A DNA stretch of 64,000 bases from Ceraceosorus guamensis (GCF_003144195.1 NW_020290064.1:6246-70245), one strand, 5' to 3'. Positions 22,006 through 35,167 are shown, counted from the first letter of the stretch. Notes: generated from the sequence alone by a model not told the origin. Program-made: numbers and translations.

Positions 22006-24415
22006 TCAATGAGAGCCGTTGACTCCGTTGGTGTAAGCTGCAACATCCGCTCTAGGGTAAGCCGTCGGCAGCTCGCTGTTCTTCTCCATCGCAATTTGAA
22101 GAGCAATCAGTTTGCCTCCGTAGCGAGCTGCTTGTATCTCGGCACCGGTGAACCACACTGGGCGCAAACGTCGTGGTCAGCATGTGGAAATGATGCGCTG
22201 CATCGCTCCATCTTGTACTCACGAGCAGGATCTGTTCGTGTGGCAACGTAAACGACGTGTTGACAGGATATGGCGGCACCAGTGAGCAAGCTTCGGCATC
22301 TTGTTCGCGCGGACCCGCACTCACGTCCAGATCCGGTCCATCTGCCCGGCCACTCTCCTTCTTCATCGACGCCATGCCCTATCGCTTCCACGTCTTTCGC
22401 AGCCTCGGCATCGATGAGGCCCTTCTCCACCAGCCATTCAGGCACCGAGCCTTTGCGCGTGAAGCCGGTCGCCCATACGACCAAATCTGCCTGCAGTGAG
22501 GTGCCATCTTGGAACACCAGCGCATCCGAGTCGAAATGTGAGATGCCGGCAGGTGCAGAGTGCACCTTGACCTGATTGGGCCAGCATGGAAGGGATCACG
22601 GATGAGCTTACGCCCTGCGCCTCACGCAGAGCCAGCCGGAGCTTACCTTGCCGCTCGTAAGCAGATCAAAATCGTGGCCCTGATAGTGACCGCCATGTCG
22701 CTCGTGGGCGAAATGAGTGCTAGATGGCGCGCGATCTGTGGCTTCAGCAACCTCGTGCATCACATGCCAAGCATGCTGGAGCAACAAGTCTGGCTCGCGT
22801 CCACTCACAAGTCCTTTTCCCTCTCCACGCGGAAGCCTTTCGCTTCCAGATCCTGGAACAATGTAGGGGCGATTTGCTGCGTTCCAGCGCCAAGAACAGC
22901 TGCGGTGATGGTTCGTGTAACACCCAAGGGCATAGCGCTCCACATCAGATCGCTCATCTCGATCGGTATTTTTTCATTGTATATCTGCCCGATGATGGCT
23001 TCTTGCGCAGCGATGGGAAAGATGAAGTTCGGACCTCTTTGGACCAGGTGGACTGACGAGGCACCTGCATGATGCAATGCTGAGGAGATATCGTGGCCAG
23101 AAGCTCCAGTGCCGACGACAAGGCAACGCTTGCCGGCCCACGGCTTCGCGTCCGTAAATTCCGAGGAATGCACCGTCTCTCCTCGGAATTGCTCCCGAGC
23201 TGCGACGGTAGGAATTCTAGGTTCGGGAAGCAGGGGACCGTTGGCCATGACAATGTTCTTCGCGCAGAGTTGCCCACGTTCGCCCGTGTCGACGTCCACA
23301 AGCGAGATCACCCAAAACTTCCGAGCGTCGTCCCATTTGCCATTGTCGTAGAGAATGCCGCTGTACACTGGCAACTTGAGTGCTGAGACGACGTCATTCT
23401 GCAAGTACGTTCCGAATTGTTCCGCAGACACAAAATCAGGGTATCGTGCGGGGAATGGAGCAAAAGGGAGTGCATTGAAGGCCTGCCGCGCACGGATCAA
23501 AAGGCACGTTTCAGCGCGCGTCAGCCTTCTATGGTTCGAAGTGTTGCTTACTTTGGTGGTATGGAGGTGCAGCGCCTTGTAACGGCTTTTCCACAAATGT
23601 CCGACTTGGGCATCTTTATCGACTGCAATAGCAATCAGACCGAGTGCTCTTGCGCATGTGAGGGCGCTCAACCCAGCTGTTCCAGCGCCGACGACAAGCA
23701 GGTCAAGAGGTGCGCTCTCGCCTCCTACGGTGCTTGGTGGCAGACCTCGCGAAGCTGCATTGCCTTGCTGTACGCCGGGCAGAGGTGAGCTGCGCGCAGG
23801 ATGACCCCATGGACTACACTTGAGCTCCAACAGGGCGGAGAACCAGACCCAAATCTTCCACTTTGCCTCTTCCTCTCCGCTCTGGGTCCTGATGAGTTTC
23901 AAATAGCCTCCGCATTTGGCAGCCGGATCTCGCGTGTCGAACACGAAAGGTGCGTCGATCCAAGCGACGGCAGGATTGAGTCGCTCGAATCGTGCAGGGC
24001 CCCCGACTTGGAAGGCGGCATCAGGTCCGAAATTCGCAGCGCGGCGGGCAGGGACGAGCGTCTGAAAAGCCTTTTTGATGCTCGAGCTTCTTCTAATGGT
24101 TCTCACTGAGCCCGTCAATGCAAGGTGGTCCTGCAGTGCGTAGGCGAGGAGGTGAGCAATGGTGATTGATATCCCGACTGCCCGCTTGCTCATCAACTTT
24201 GGACGCACCTTGAACCAAGCATCCTCGCCGTCGACCCATAGATTCTGAAAATCGTCTGACTGCCAATCACCTCTAACCAGACAAGCATCGAGCTGTGCTA
24301 GCACTTGCACTGCTACTGCATTGGCTTCGACACTTTCTTCGCCCTTGAAAGGTAAAGTCAGCGGAATGTTGCCGTGCAGGGAGGTGACGGGAACGCGAGC
24401 CGTCAATCGAGGCAT
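22006..24415 (-). CDS. NTF2-like domain plus FMO-type FAD monooxygenase
   Basis: Seven exons: 24415-24209, 24130-23552, 23482-22809, 22719-22647, 22571-22325, 22231-22223, 22157-22006; 646 residues. The N-terminal 200 residues resemble the SnoaL/NTF2-like domain found before many basidiomycete FMOs (DAWFK, WIDAPFVFDTRDPA, WKIWVWFSALLELK). Then come the FAD motif VVGAGTAGLSALTCARALG, an LHLHTTK segment, the NADPH motif VVGTGASGHDISSALHHAG and VVWATGF. Such enzymes hydroxylate or Baeyer-Villiger-oxidise small molecules. Exon 6 is only nine bases. Including it restores HPALWFTGAEIQ, the expected C-terminal motif, whereas longer exons at that place change frame. The substrate is unknown. The gene is convergent with the Zn2Cys6 gene. 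Confidence 0.88.
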
Positions 24416-26171
24416 CTTGGCAGTTTTTTAGCTAAAGCTACACGGGGGGAAAGCTCTGTCTGTCTGAATGAGGAGATGCGAAGAGCTGCGTACTAGTCTG
24501 AGGAGAGGTCTCTCGAAAGAGCGAAACACATTCTTAGCCTTCGGCATATATGCCTTTCGTAGATTTTAATCAGCAGGCCAGCCATGTATACAGGGCTCGG
24601 CATTCCCTCCGGCGACCTGCCCGATCGATCTTGATCGAATTTGCCCAACATGACGGTGGACAATCTGAATGTGAATTCGGCACAATGCCGTACCTGAGCG
24701 GTGCATGTCTGTGTGATTCGACCATGCATGGCTCCCCCGCACTCTGCACAGGCCTCGACTCTCTAGTCTTGAGCTGCTGCAGAGCAAGTTGGCGCCTTGT
24801 AGGGGTGTACTCACAACTCACTAGCTGTACGAAGCAAGGAGGGAAGCAAGGCGTTAAGAGCCGAGCAAACAACTTTCACCACAATCAAACCTTTGCTGCG
24901 CGCTCCTGCTCGCAGCAGAGTACGTACGGTGCATGCCTGCCTGCCTGCATGGGGTCTTCTCGCTGATGCGGGCTGCTGCATTCACGACGCACATTCGTGA
25001 TTACCGTACTCACACTCTCGCGCAGTTTTCGGAGGCGCAAAAGCATGCAGCATGCGTGATTGCGGGGTTACTATGGAAGCGCAGCTAAGGAAACAGCCAT
25101 TCGTGCATGCAGCTTCGGCAGATCCCGCTAGACTCCCCCGCTGTGCTGCGACGACAACTAGCTGTTCCCGATAGACGTCTAGCCCGTGAAACACAACAGT
25201 CTCGAGTCCTAAACAGGCCCGACGCACAAACGCCTCTCATCCTACAGTGAGCGAGTGAGCAAGACGCTACCTGCGCCTATGTAGCGTCGGGACAAGATCA
25301 GCGATGCTGCAGCAGCAGCAGCAGCAGCAAGATGCTCTTTGACCCTACTACTACTGTACTACGGTCACGGTAGTAGACTGTGCACCCTTCCATTAGCACC
25401 GCCAATTACTATCCTCTGTGCTGAACCGCATTTGTGCCCGCAGAACGGCGTACGGGCAAAAAGCAAGAAAGACGTCGTGAGCGTGGTTTCTTGGGTCACC
25501 ACGCACCCGCAGTAGCATCGTTCCTTTCGTGGTCAACCCACCAATGCCGTTCCCCTCCCCCCTCCCCCACACCCCCCGCGCATTCTCACCAACATTCGTG
25601 ATCAGGCAAAAAGGTTTGCACACCAACTAAACGCCCTTTCACAATTCACAGCAAGTGGACCACCCCGAAGCTGAACATGCGTGGAGAATCACCGCTTGCG
25701 ATCCCGCAAGCTGGTCCAGTTCCTGACTGATCAAGAGAAGGTTGCTAGGTCGCTCGCTCACTCGGCTCGGCTCGGCTCCTGCAGGCACCATGCGCACGCA
25801 GCTCAAGCAGCTAGCTCCATGCATGGCCGTCGGAATCAAATCACTCCGCCGCTTGTGCACGGGCTCTGATGGCAAGCAGAGTCCATCCACAGCGCATGCT
25901 GATGCTGATGTTTGCAAACGCAGCGGCAAATTTCAAAGGCGCCTATTCATCACGAGAGTCGGGGCGGAGACGCATGTCCGAGTGCCGTGAACCTATGTCC
26001 CCCTGCACCAGTCCTTTTCTTTTACACATACACCCGAAGAAAGAAAAGTCGCCGACGTGAAAGGAGAAATACGCAAAACGTGGCAAGCAGAAGCGACGGT
26101 CCACGAAAGGCGGTCAGAACCCAAAACATCAAGACATCGGATTGCTTCTGTCATACGACAGACGACATCAT
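24416..26171. other. Intergenic region with AGC microsatellite
   Basis: About 1.75 kb without a supported gene. It holds an AGC run at 25307-25329, an imperfect CTACTACTACTG / CGGTAGTAG inverted pair at about 25345-25377, and CATTCGTGAT words at about 24993 and 25590. Short reading frames here look like chance. Confidence 0.5.
25307..25329. repeat. AGC trinucleotide repeat
   Basis: Seven to eight AGC units in the spacer upstream of the monooxygenase gene. Confidence 0.9.
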
Positions 26172-28601
26172 CTACTCCTCGTCTCTCTTGCGCTTCATCT
26201 CCCTCGTCACTCGTTTTTGAGCCGAAGGATGTCTGTCCAGATCCCGCGGAACTGTGGAGATGGGACTTCTGGCAAGCTCGTTGCGCAAATCGTAGCTGTG
26301 ATGGACCGATGCGCGTCAGTCAACAGCGGCTTGCTTTTGGGAAAACATGAGTTGAAAAACTTACAAGAATTCTTCGTCGTGCATCTCCAAGAATGTGATG
26401 GCCAAACCCCTCTTTCCAGCTCTGCCAGTCCTGCCGATTCTGTGAATGTACGCTTCGAACATGGTAGGGAAGCTGAAGTTGATGACCAGCGTCACATCGG
26501 GCACATCGATACCTCTTCCAGCCAAGTCCGTAGCGACCAGCACCGGACACTCTCCATTTCTCAGCGAAGCTAGAGCTTCTTCTCTTTGCGTTTGGGTTTT
26601 GCCCGAATGCAGCACGGCTGGGTTGAAACCGCTCCTTTGCAAGTCGCGAGATAGCGAATCTACGGACTGCTTTGTAGTCGAGAAGATGATGATTGGCGGC
26701 TCGAATCCACTTTGGAGGATCTGCATGAGACGTGCTCTGTGTTTGCATGGACGATGAGGGGTCAGCAACATGGCACAGTGCGTGGAAAGCAAATCAGCGA
26801 TGCGACGCACTTCTTCTTGTCTTCGCCTGCAATGAACTCGACTCTTTGCTCGACGGTACCGACTGCTTGATTCGCATCACCGATGGTGATGGTTGCTGGT
26901 CTTCGTAGATAGTTGCGTGCCAGCCTCTCGACAGAAGCTGGCATGGTGGCCGAGTAGAGCACTGGGCGGAGAGGACAGAGCATTCAGCCTCTGCAAGTGT
27001 TGCGAAGACCAAGCTTACTCACTCGTGACTCTGTACTTGCCGGCCAAGTCCCCATTCGAATCACCCAAGGCAGCAGCAGGATTCTCTGCGTCTTCAGTAT
27101 CAGGTTTGAGGTTGGACGCAGGCATGCTGTCGAGGATAAAGTCAAGCTCGGCTTGAAGTCCTAAACCGATGCACTTGTCCGCTTCGTCAATGACCAGGTA
27201 CAGACATTGGCTGAGCACAAGCACGTGTCTCTCTATGCAGTCCTTCAACCGACCTGGCGTAGCAACGATGATTTCGGCACCATCACGAAGGTTGTAAGAC
27301 TGCTCGTTCATGTCTCGTCCTCCAACGATGGAGACGACCTTGTAGCCCAAAGAGTCAGTAAACTTCTTCGTTTCTACTTCGATTTGTTGCGCCAATTCTC
27401 GAGTCGGCGCGATGACCAGAGCATAAGGGCCGAGATGTCGATTGGCCTCGGACAAGCGAGGGAGCTTGGAGATGTAGCTGAGCATGGGGATCACAAAAGA
27501 CGCAGTCTTTCCGGAACCCGTCTCGGCAATGCCGATGAGGTCTCGATTTTGAAGTCCAATAGGAATAGCCTGCCGCTGAATCGGCGAGGGTTCCGCATAA
27601 CCGATTTCGGCGACGGCGCGCAGGATGGGGCCAGGTATGCTCGACTCCTCCCATTTGCGCAAAGGCTTGGGTATATGGCCGCCCCTGGCAGCGATGCTGA
27701 AATCCTCCCTAAAGATACGCCAGTCCCTCTCCTTCATCTCCTCCAGCGTCTTCTCCTTCCAGTGCTTTTCTGCGAAGGCAGACTTTCCGACGCCTCGCTT
27801 AAATGGGTCCAGCCCATCCTTGGCCCTTCGCTCAGCCAGATCCATTCCAGCCGCTCTGCCCCTCACGACAGCCTGGGCATCAACACTGGTGCCATCGGCA
27901 TCCAGCCCGTTGGCTACGCTCGTGTCCTCGTTGAGATCGTGGTCGAACATGAACTTTTTGTCATTCAGTTGCCTCCTCGTCTTCTTGGGGACCACGTGCT
28001 TGATGCCCAGGTACCGATCCTTGATGGATTCGGACGTTGAAGCTATGGCGTGACCATTGGCGTCCGACGGGCTTGAAAGGTGATTTGTACCATTTCCAGC
28101 AGAGGGTCCTGCCGAATGGGAGTGCAGGGCCTCTCGTCTCGCCTCTGGCGGATATCGAGCGCCCGAGAGTCCAGGCGGTGGTGCGCCACCTCGGGGTCCA
28201 GTGGGCACATGATCATATGCTGGTCTCTCATAGGCCCGCTGCTCCCGCGAATCTCTGTAATCGCGGACATCTGCACGACCATCTCTCTCCCTGCCACCTC
28301 CTCCTTCTATCCTGGCAGATCTTTCGAGCTCTTGCCTCTCTTTCTTGTCTCGAGCAACCTTCGAAGCCCTATCTGCTTCTTCCTGAGCCGCCTTTTGAGC
28401 CGCTTGAGCTTGCCTCTCCGCCTTGCTCAAGAAGCGCGGCTGTGGCGGTACAGCATAGGGGACATCAGCCATCAGAAGAAGACCCTGCTTGATTCGAAGC
28501 GAGCTAGAGCAACTCACTCTGACACCCTGCGCTTCCTTCTGCCTTTCGAGCAGCTTCTCGACCGACAAAGGTTCCTTCTTCTCACCGACAGGTCGAGACA
28601 T
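26172..28601 (-). CDS. PRP28: DEAD-box pre-mRNA splicing helicase Prp28
   Basis: Five exons: 28601-28518, 28439-27023, 26961-26811, 26736-26365, 26295-26172; 715 residues. It is an ATP-dependent RNA helicase that swaps U1 for U6 at the 5' splice site. The N-terminus EPLSVEKLLERQKEAQ followed by PRFLSKAERQAQ, and the C-terminus FYDLRNELARSP, are Prp28/DDX23 hallmarks. Helicase motifs in order are the Q motif EPSPIQRQAIP, AETGSGKT (Walker A), PTRELAQQI, TPGRL, VIDEAD (DEAD box), YSATMP (SAT), IIFSTTKQS, VATDLAGRGIDVPD and HRIGRTGRAGKRG. The extended Arg/Glu-rich N-terminal region (residues about 35-200) is normal for the family. An alternative acceptor at 28484 would leave a 33-base intron, too short to favour. 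Confidence 0.95.
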
Positions 28602-29274
28602 CGTGAGCGGGAGGTGTCTTCTTCCCGGAAGAGCAAAAGTCAGGGCAAGGAGGTGATGCAGCAAGTCAGTAGACAGGACGACGCAGGAGCGGTAGTGGCA
28701 GTCAAGGTGTACAATCTTGGATGAGATTCAGCTATCAACATATCAACCTGCTGAGTTGCATCTGCATGATGATTATTCTTGATTTCTTGACATTCACGAT
28801 TTACGGATCGCGCTGAGCGGTGAAGTTCAGTCACGTGATGTGCGCAAAGGTTCTCAATTCCGGAAGCGCGACGCATGCTGTAGGCCACTTAGTTCGAACT
28901 GTTTATCAACCAAACCGCGAAGTTCCACAATGAATCAAGGATTAGAAGATTGCATGGATGTGCGTGGAACGTGTGCTGTGCGATTTGAGATCCATAGAGG
29001 TCGTGGAAGCGATGACATGTATGGTGTGGGATGTGGAGAAAGCGATATCTTGCGAGTGGGCCGCGTGTCTGTCTCTATGCGGTCCACCGCGTCAGGTCCA
29101 GTACGGTCGTAGTCTGTGTTGGGGATGGAAATAGGTGAGAGGGAAAAGGGAGGAAGTGTAGTGCTGGAGAGATGTTCGCGCAGCTATTTCTATAAAAGAT
29201 GCAGAGGAAGATGGCAGCGAGTTTGTGCTGAGATTGAGGACGAAGTGCAGCGTTGGAAACGATGCGCAACGAGA
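28602..29274. other. Spacer between Prp28 and the ThrE-like gene
   Basis: 673 bases containing the Prp28 promoter and the 3' end of the next minus-strand gene. A TTCTTGATTTCTTGACATTCACGATTTACGG-type motif cluster (read in short words) lies at about 28770-28800. I see no coding signal. Confidence 0.5.
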
Positions 29275-32200
29275 TCAGAAGGAGAACAGTCCGCCTCCTC
29301 GGATCTTGCGGCCACCAAAGACGTACGCCAGCATGGTAGCAGCGAATAGGCCAACCGTAAGACCGATGGCCACCTCTACGAGGCTCTGCGCAACGTCGAA
29401 GCCCGAGTTGAAGTTGCTCGTGGCGCTGCTTCCCGTGCCAGATCTGGCAAAGTTGAGCAGACCACCGTTGGAGAGACCAGAAGGAAGCTGGTAGAGGATA
29501 CCGGGGACACTGACGACGAAAGCTCTGCCGTCAAAGATTCTTCCGTAAATATTCGCTAGCACTCCGACGCATAGGCTTCCCAGTGCGGAAGTGATGTCCT
29601 GTCGACCAGTCAAGGCTCCAGCTGTGCTCGAGAAGTGGTTGACTGCCCATCCTGCGCAAGCAATCAACACCATCACTGGAAATTCTTTTCGATTCACCTT
29701 GACCTGATTACGCATCGACAACGCGGTGGCATAACCGGGCACTGTGAGGAAGCCCCATGCCAAGGGCACCGTTTCTCTCCACCAAACGTTGGGGGGATGG
29801 ACGGCCGGATCTGTGCAATTGAGGTACTGGATCGTACTGTCGCCTGACCCGCTGAAGAGAAGCCAGAAAGAGGATCCGATGCTGATTCCAAATCCGAGGA
29901 AGAGACTGTAGATGATGGCGTAGACGAGGCGGACTGACCCAGCGATCAAGTTCTTGCTCTGCAGCTCGAGTGATCCACTGAGGACGATGAAACCAGGCAA
30001 GATGAGCACGATGGATCCCGAGACCACCGCCGCGTAGCAAAAGTACTGTGTCGATGCGAGGGCAGAAGCGACGAAGGAGTTGATGGCAGCAAAGACGATT
30101 TCGAATACGTTGCTAAAGAGTTCTGTGGTGATGACGCTCTGGCAGTAGACGAGGAACATGCCGAGCGGAAAGGCGACCAAAGCATCGATAAAGCTTCCGT
30201 TGAACCCCATGCTTCCAACGCAGATGAAAGATGAGCAAAAGCCGCCAATGAAAACCATGGGCCACATGCCAATGACGGGTTTCCGTCTCATCAATTCGTC
30301 TAACTGCGAACTCGCTTCCTCGACGCCAATCTTGTCGTGAATCACGTTCCAGTAGATCGAGTGCATGTCGGTCAGCTTGGTCAAGTCCAGACCACCCGCC
30401 TGCTTGATGAACTTGGTTTCGGAGGTGTGCGTAGCATCATCGCCAAAGGCGAGCAGCATCAGATTGGGCAGGTAGATGCAGCGGGCGTTGATCTCGAGCA
30501 CACGCGCTGTCTGCTGAATTTGCGTCTCGATGCGATGTGTAGGTGCTCCGAACATCATCAAGGCTCGGGCGAGCTTCAAGAGGAACTCTTGCCGTTGCAG
30601 GATCGCAGCAACGTGCATCGTGATCTGAAAAGGTGGAATTGCTGGGTCAATAACGAGCCCTTTTTCAATCAGAAGGAGATTCCACTCACGAAGATCTCTT
30701 CCTTCTTGCGCTTATCTTTGGCCCTCTTTTTTAACTTGCGCTGCCATTCCAGTTTCTGCAATTTGTCATCCATCTCTGGATCAGCGTGGCCAAAGTAATC
30801 TCCTCCGGAGTCTGCCGTGTACACATCTGGAGTGTTGACGTTGCTTCGCCAGCCATGCTTCCCGTAGAGGTGCGAGCTGAATTGACTCAGAGAGCTGCCT
30901 TTGCGATGAGCGTTGCCACCGACCGTAGCGTCCGTGTTTCTCCGCGCAGGACCAAGGAGAACACTTGCAGGTCTGCTGGTAGTCTTGTGAGGGCTAGCTG
31001 CGCCATCCTGCGGCGACGCAGCAGCCGTTTCGCTGCTATCATTGGGATGAGGCGAAGAGCTGACGCTGGTGCCTATGCCGGGTAGATGAGGTGTGCCCGG
31101 TGCGGATCGTCGAGGACGAGGCGCAGCATCAGCTACGATCTCTGCAGTCTTGCGCAGCGTCTTTTCATTCATCTCTGGAAGTAGGTATCTATCCAAAGTA
31201 TAGCCGGGACGCTTGGGATTGGGACCGAGTTGCGCGTGCCAAGGACTGACTGCACCGATCAGGTTACCGGTGACAGCAACCAGGCCTCCAATCGTGCCGG
31301 CGTTGGATCTCGCAGCCTTCGGCCTGTCGTCGACAGCATCATCGATTCCCGATTCTCGCGCTGCGACCTGAGCTACCTTCTTTGTCGCGCCAGCAATCTT
31401 GGCGGTACCTTCTGCAACGAATGCGCCGGCCAAGGCAGCAGGGCCCGGACTATTGGCACCGCCAGTGTTTTCCGCAGACCAATAGCTTCGACGTCGCGCT
31501 TTGGATCTAGCATCCGCGGGCACCGGCCCGATGCTAGACGCGGTAGCGGCAGTCTCGCGAGCTAGCTCGGCAGCGACCAGGTCAGACAGGTTCGCAGGAG
31601 CGCCTGCGCCACCCCGGACCCCGCTGACGGGAGGGGTAGACAGAGGCGAAGTTGCCCGAGATTCCGCCAGCTCCTTTTGTTTCCGTGCGGCTTCGCGTTG
31701 TTGCTGCTCGTAGAGCCGCAGCAAATTGCCGAGGACACCTCCTGCAGCGACTGGTCTCGCGTCCAGATTCGCGGCCGTGTCAAGCGCATCCGGTGTGCTC
31801 GCCTCGGAGTCAAGGTGTTTGCGACTCATGGTGGGCATACGGCCAAGACCTGCCGCGGCCGCTCCTCCTGGCATACCGTCGCTTTCTACGCTCTGACCAG
31901 TCATCAAGCGGTGAGCCTTGACCAGACGGGCTGCTTCACGTTCAAAGCGTGTGGGCCTGTGGCGGGGGCCTGAATGCGTGCCGGTAGAGGTAGTGACGGG
32001 AACACTTTTTCTATTCGTGGGGCCGCCAGCCTCGTCGTTCCCAACGTCCGCCCTGGTAGTGGGCAAGCCCTTCTCATCACCCTCTTCGTCCTCGGCAGGC
32101 TTGCGCAGGATAGCTCGGAGTCGAGCCCATCCTTTTGGCTGCTCTTCCTGCTCGTCCTCGCGCTTCTGCTGCTGCGTCTTGCGGCGACGTGGCCGGGACG

Positions 32201-33167
32201 GCATGCCGTCCGTCTCTCCTGGAATCACATCGATATGGTCCAGATCGCTATCGGCGGCCGGATCGTAGCTACCGGTGTCGCTAGTGCCGCTGGCCCATTC
32301 GACGCCAGGAGTGGAAGCCCCGCTCATGCTGGCGCTAATATCGTAGTCGGGAGTGTCTGCTCGACGTGCCGCGTGCCTCCGTGAGAAGGCAGCGCGGCCA
32401 CCATCCTCCGAGACGGGGGCCAGACGAGCGCTGCTTGGCTCCACCACTTCTGGGACGTTGGACTCGTGCCGTTGCAACTCTCGCTGCAGCTCCAAGAAAG
32501 CTCTGGAATCCAAGCCCCGCTCATCGAGGCCCTTGGCACCAGTGAGCGACAGAGCGGGCACGTTAGCACTAGCAGGCGCGCCGAGGTGATTGCTGGGAGC
32601 GCTTATCTCGGGTTGCGCGTTGAAGTATTGGGCTGCGGCGACATTGTTAGGCTGCATCGGATCTTCGCCTGCGCTCTCAGCGACTGGTGGAGCTGAGCCG
32701 GGCGCATTCGGAGCAGCAGCGGCATCCGCACTCATTTCTGCAAGGCGAGAGGACAACTGTAAAGGACCGGGATGAAAAGCACGATTGACGCTTCCAGGCG
32801 TGGGAGGTTGATTGCGTGCTCTCAGAGTCACAGTGGCACCACCTTGACCTGCATGTACGCGCCTCTGAGCAGATCTTGAGGCGGCTTGAGCAGCAGCAAA
32901 AGCAGAGGCTGTTTGTTGAGCTGGTGCAGAGGTGGCTTCGATACCAGAGCTAGGGGCCGAAGTGTGGAGAATGCCGCCCCTTGCGATGGAGGCGGTGTTG
33001 CCATCCCAATGCACGCGGCCTCGCCTCGCCGAAGTAGCGGAGATGGGCGGGTGCTCGGTGGAAGGGGACTGGTTGCTGGAAGCTGGTCGGGTGTGAGGAG
33101 CCGTGCCCGTCGCCAACCTGAGTTCAGGAGACTCGCCGCGAGACGCGGCATTGTCTAGATGACTCAT
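29275..33167 (-). CDS. Prm10/ThrE-like (DUF1212) membrane transporter
   Basis: Two exons, 33167-30690 and 30624-29275, giving 1,275 residues. The second exon carries the conserved ThrE domain: FLLKLARALMMFGAPTHRIE, then a loop with YLPNLMLLAF, then about ten membrane segments (IGGFCSSFICVGSMGFNGSF, AAVVSGSIVLILPGFIVLSG, LVYAIIYSLFLGFGISIGSSFWLLF and others). Bacterial ThrE exports threonine and serine, and yeast Prm10 is pheromone-regulated; the function in basidiomycetes is not established. The first exon codes 826 residues of low-complexity Ser/Ala/Arg-rich sequence ending in a Lys-rich KLKKRAKDKRKKEEIF helix that runs straight into the domain. I chose the ATG at 33167 (MSHLDNAAS); another in frame lies at 33185. 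Confidence 0.9.
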
Positions 33168-34293
33168 GATTGTGCCAAAGATCAAACAAGAGCAAGTAGC
33201 CTTGCGTCAGGAGGTGGCAGGCAAGAGCAAGACGCCCCTGTTGTTTCGCACGAGGGAGAGCAGTGGCTGAGCGATCTGCCCCGAACACAGGGGCAGCTCA
33301 GCTCAGTGGCTGGTGCTCGAGGTGGTCTTGGACGCCCTGGAATAGGTCAGGCAAGGAAGGCGGTCCGAGGCAAGCTGTGTGTATTCCAATCTCTATGGGC
33401 GAGCGTAGAGCCTGGAGAAGCTCGATCTAGTGAGGCTTTCTATGATGCGCAGATGCGCGTGCACGTCGAGCAAGATTGCTGGAGTTGCTTTGGAAAGGTC
33501 GAGAAGTTGTGGAGGTTGTTCGTGATCGTGTATCTCTCTAAAGGTGAGGAGGGGTGAGCTTGGAGGAGGTCAAAGCTGTGATGGCGGCCGCATACGCTTG
33601 CGGGATCTTTGATCGACGGGCTGAACGAGGGGTACGAGGTACGCTGCGCGACATTTGGGAGTCGCGATTTGAATGTCACAAAGTTCGAACTCGCGACTGA
33701 TGACTTTGTTGAAAGAAGCACAAAATGAGGGCTCGTCACCCTTGGTGAGCTTGCACCGCCAACGGGCCCACGGGGGGGCGTGGCGCATGCATGCCACATG
33801 ATGCTGCTACACAGCTTCACGGCAGCCAATTCCGGTCCCGAAGCCGCGCGTTCAAAGCAAAATCGTCAAATGATCTATACCCGCGCGGACATGGTTATAG
33901 GGCCTGCTGCCTGCCTTGGACACCGAAGTCCGAATGTCTTCAATTCACAACTTCAATAACATGCTGTCCCGTTTCCTCTAATCTCGCTTCGAAATGACAC
34001 ATTCAAGATTCTTGATTCAGATTATGTTCAAAATTCGAGGGTGCGCGTTGGCTACTTTGACGATCGCTGCTGCTGCTGCATGTCTGTCAACGTAAATCGC
34101 CGCAAGCGCGCGCTGCCGGGTTCGGCAATCTGAATCAAATCCTCGAATGCACAGGATGGGAAAGGCAGCTGAGCAGTCAAAGCAGTCATGCAGAGAGTCA
34201 GTGTGTGCATCAGCTGTGCTGACTGGTTGCATGCGCGGGCAAGCCACTTGCGACAGGCAAAGAGCGCCAAGAAGGCAGCTCGATCGATCGATC

Positions 34294-34317
34294 TGCTGCT
34301 GCTGCTGCTGCTGCTGT
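34294..34317. repeat. GCT trinucleotide repeat
   Basis: About eight CTG/GCT units preceded by CGATCGATCGAT. Confidence 0.9.
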
Positions 34318-35167
34318 TGATGCGTGCCCCCTAATCTTTCTTCTGCCAACGGCCGAACGCAGCAGCAGCTATCGTACCCGGTACACGAGGGGCGCAGCGC
34401 AAACGGTCGGTCATGGTAGAGCCGAGCCGGTGTCCGTGACTTGATGCCAACCCTCATCAGCAGTCGCAGTCCCTCTTGCGCCGAAAGGCACGATCGATCG
34501 AGATAAGCACACGATTTGAATCGTGAATGACAAGCAGCGGCAGACACGCGCGGCACGACTGAGTGCAAGCAAGGTTCAAAGCGGGAAGCCCAGCCCAGCC
34601 CGCTTTCGACAGAAAACTCGACGATCGTGGTGTTGAGCCTCTGCCAACGGATAGGGTGTGAGTATTCTTGATTGTATGTGGGGCTATATAGGGGCCCGCC
34701 AAACCGATTCGATGAGCAGTCATTAGGCACGCCAGCGCCGCCAAGGACGGTTTCTTTCTCGATCCCGCTCGAGCTGTTTGTTCATCGCACTTGGAGTCTG
34801 ATCGGTGAACACTCGTAAAGGTGCGCTGCAAGAGCAAAAGGCAGCTAGCTGCACCATCTCGAAGTACTTTAAGAACAACTCTGTTTGATGCTGCGCTGGC
34901 CGAGCAGAAGCATTCAAGATTTTTGTTTGCATGACCCTGATGCGGCAAGCCTGTCTTCAACGCGAGCTGACATGTAGCCGCCGGCGTAGCGCACCGTCGG
35001 AACAATTGACAAAGAGTCAAAGTTACTTACTACTCACTGACTGCATAGCGCCATGCCTCGGCTCAACTTTGCCCTACCTCAAGAGCACCTGAACCCGGGC
35101 CATGTCCATCCACCTAGCTGTGCGGGTATAGGCGGGCGTGACCTTACCCCCGCGTCCGTCAGGCAAG

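Noticed and set aside
25300-25380. Possible CRISPR-like or regulated repeat
   Set aside because: The AGC and CTA units are simple microsatellites with no spacers, and CRISPR arrays are not expected in a fungal nucleus.
24416-26171. Small genes or tRNAs in the 1.75 kb spacer
   Set aside because: I found no B-box-like GGTTCGA with a matching A box, and the short frames have no domains.
28484-28517. 33-base intron in Prp28
   Set aside because: It is shorter than other introns here. The acceptor at 28440 gives a 78-base intron and the expected PRFLSK junction.
34017-35020. Minus-strand open frames of 187-237 residues
   Set aside because: Composition is skewed by CAG-type repeats; no domain, no plausible start context and no splice partners.
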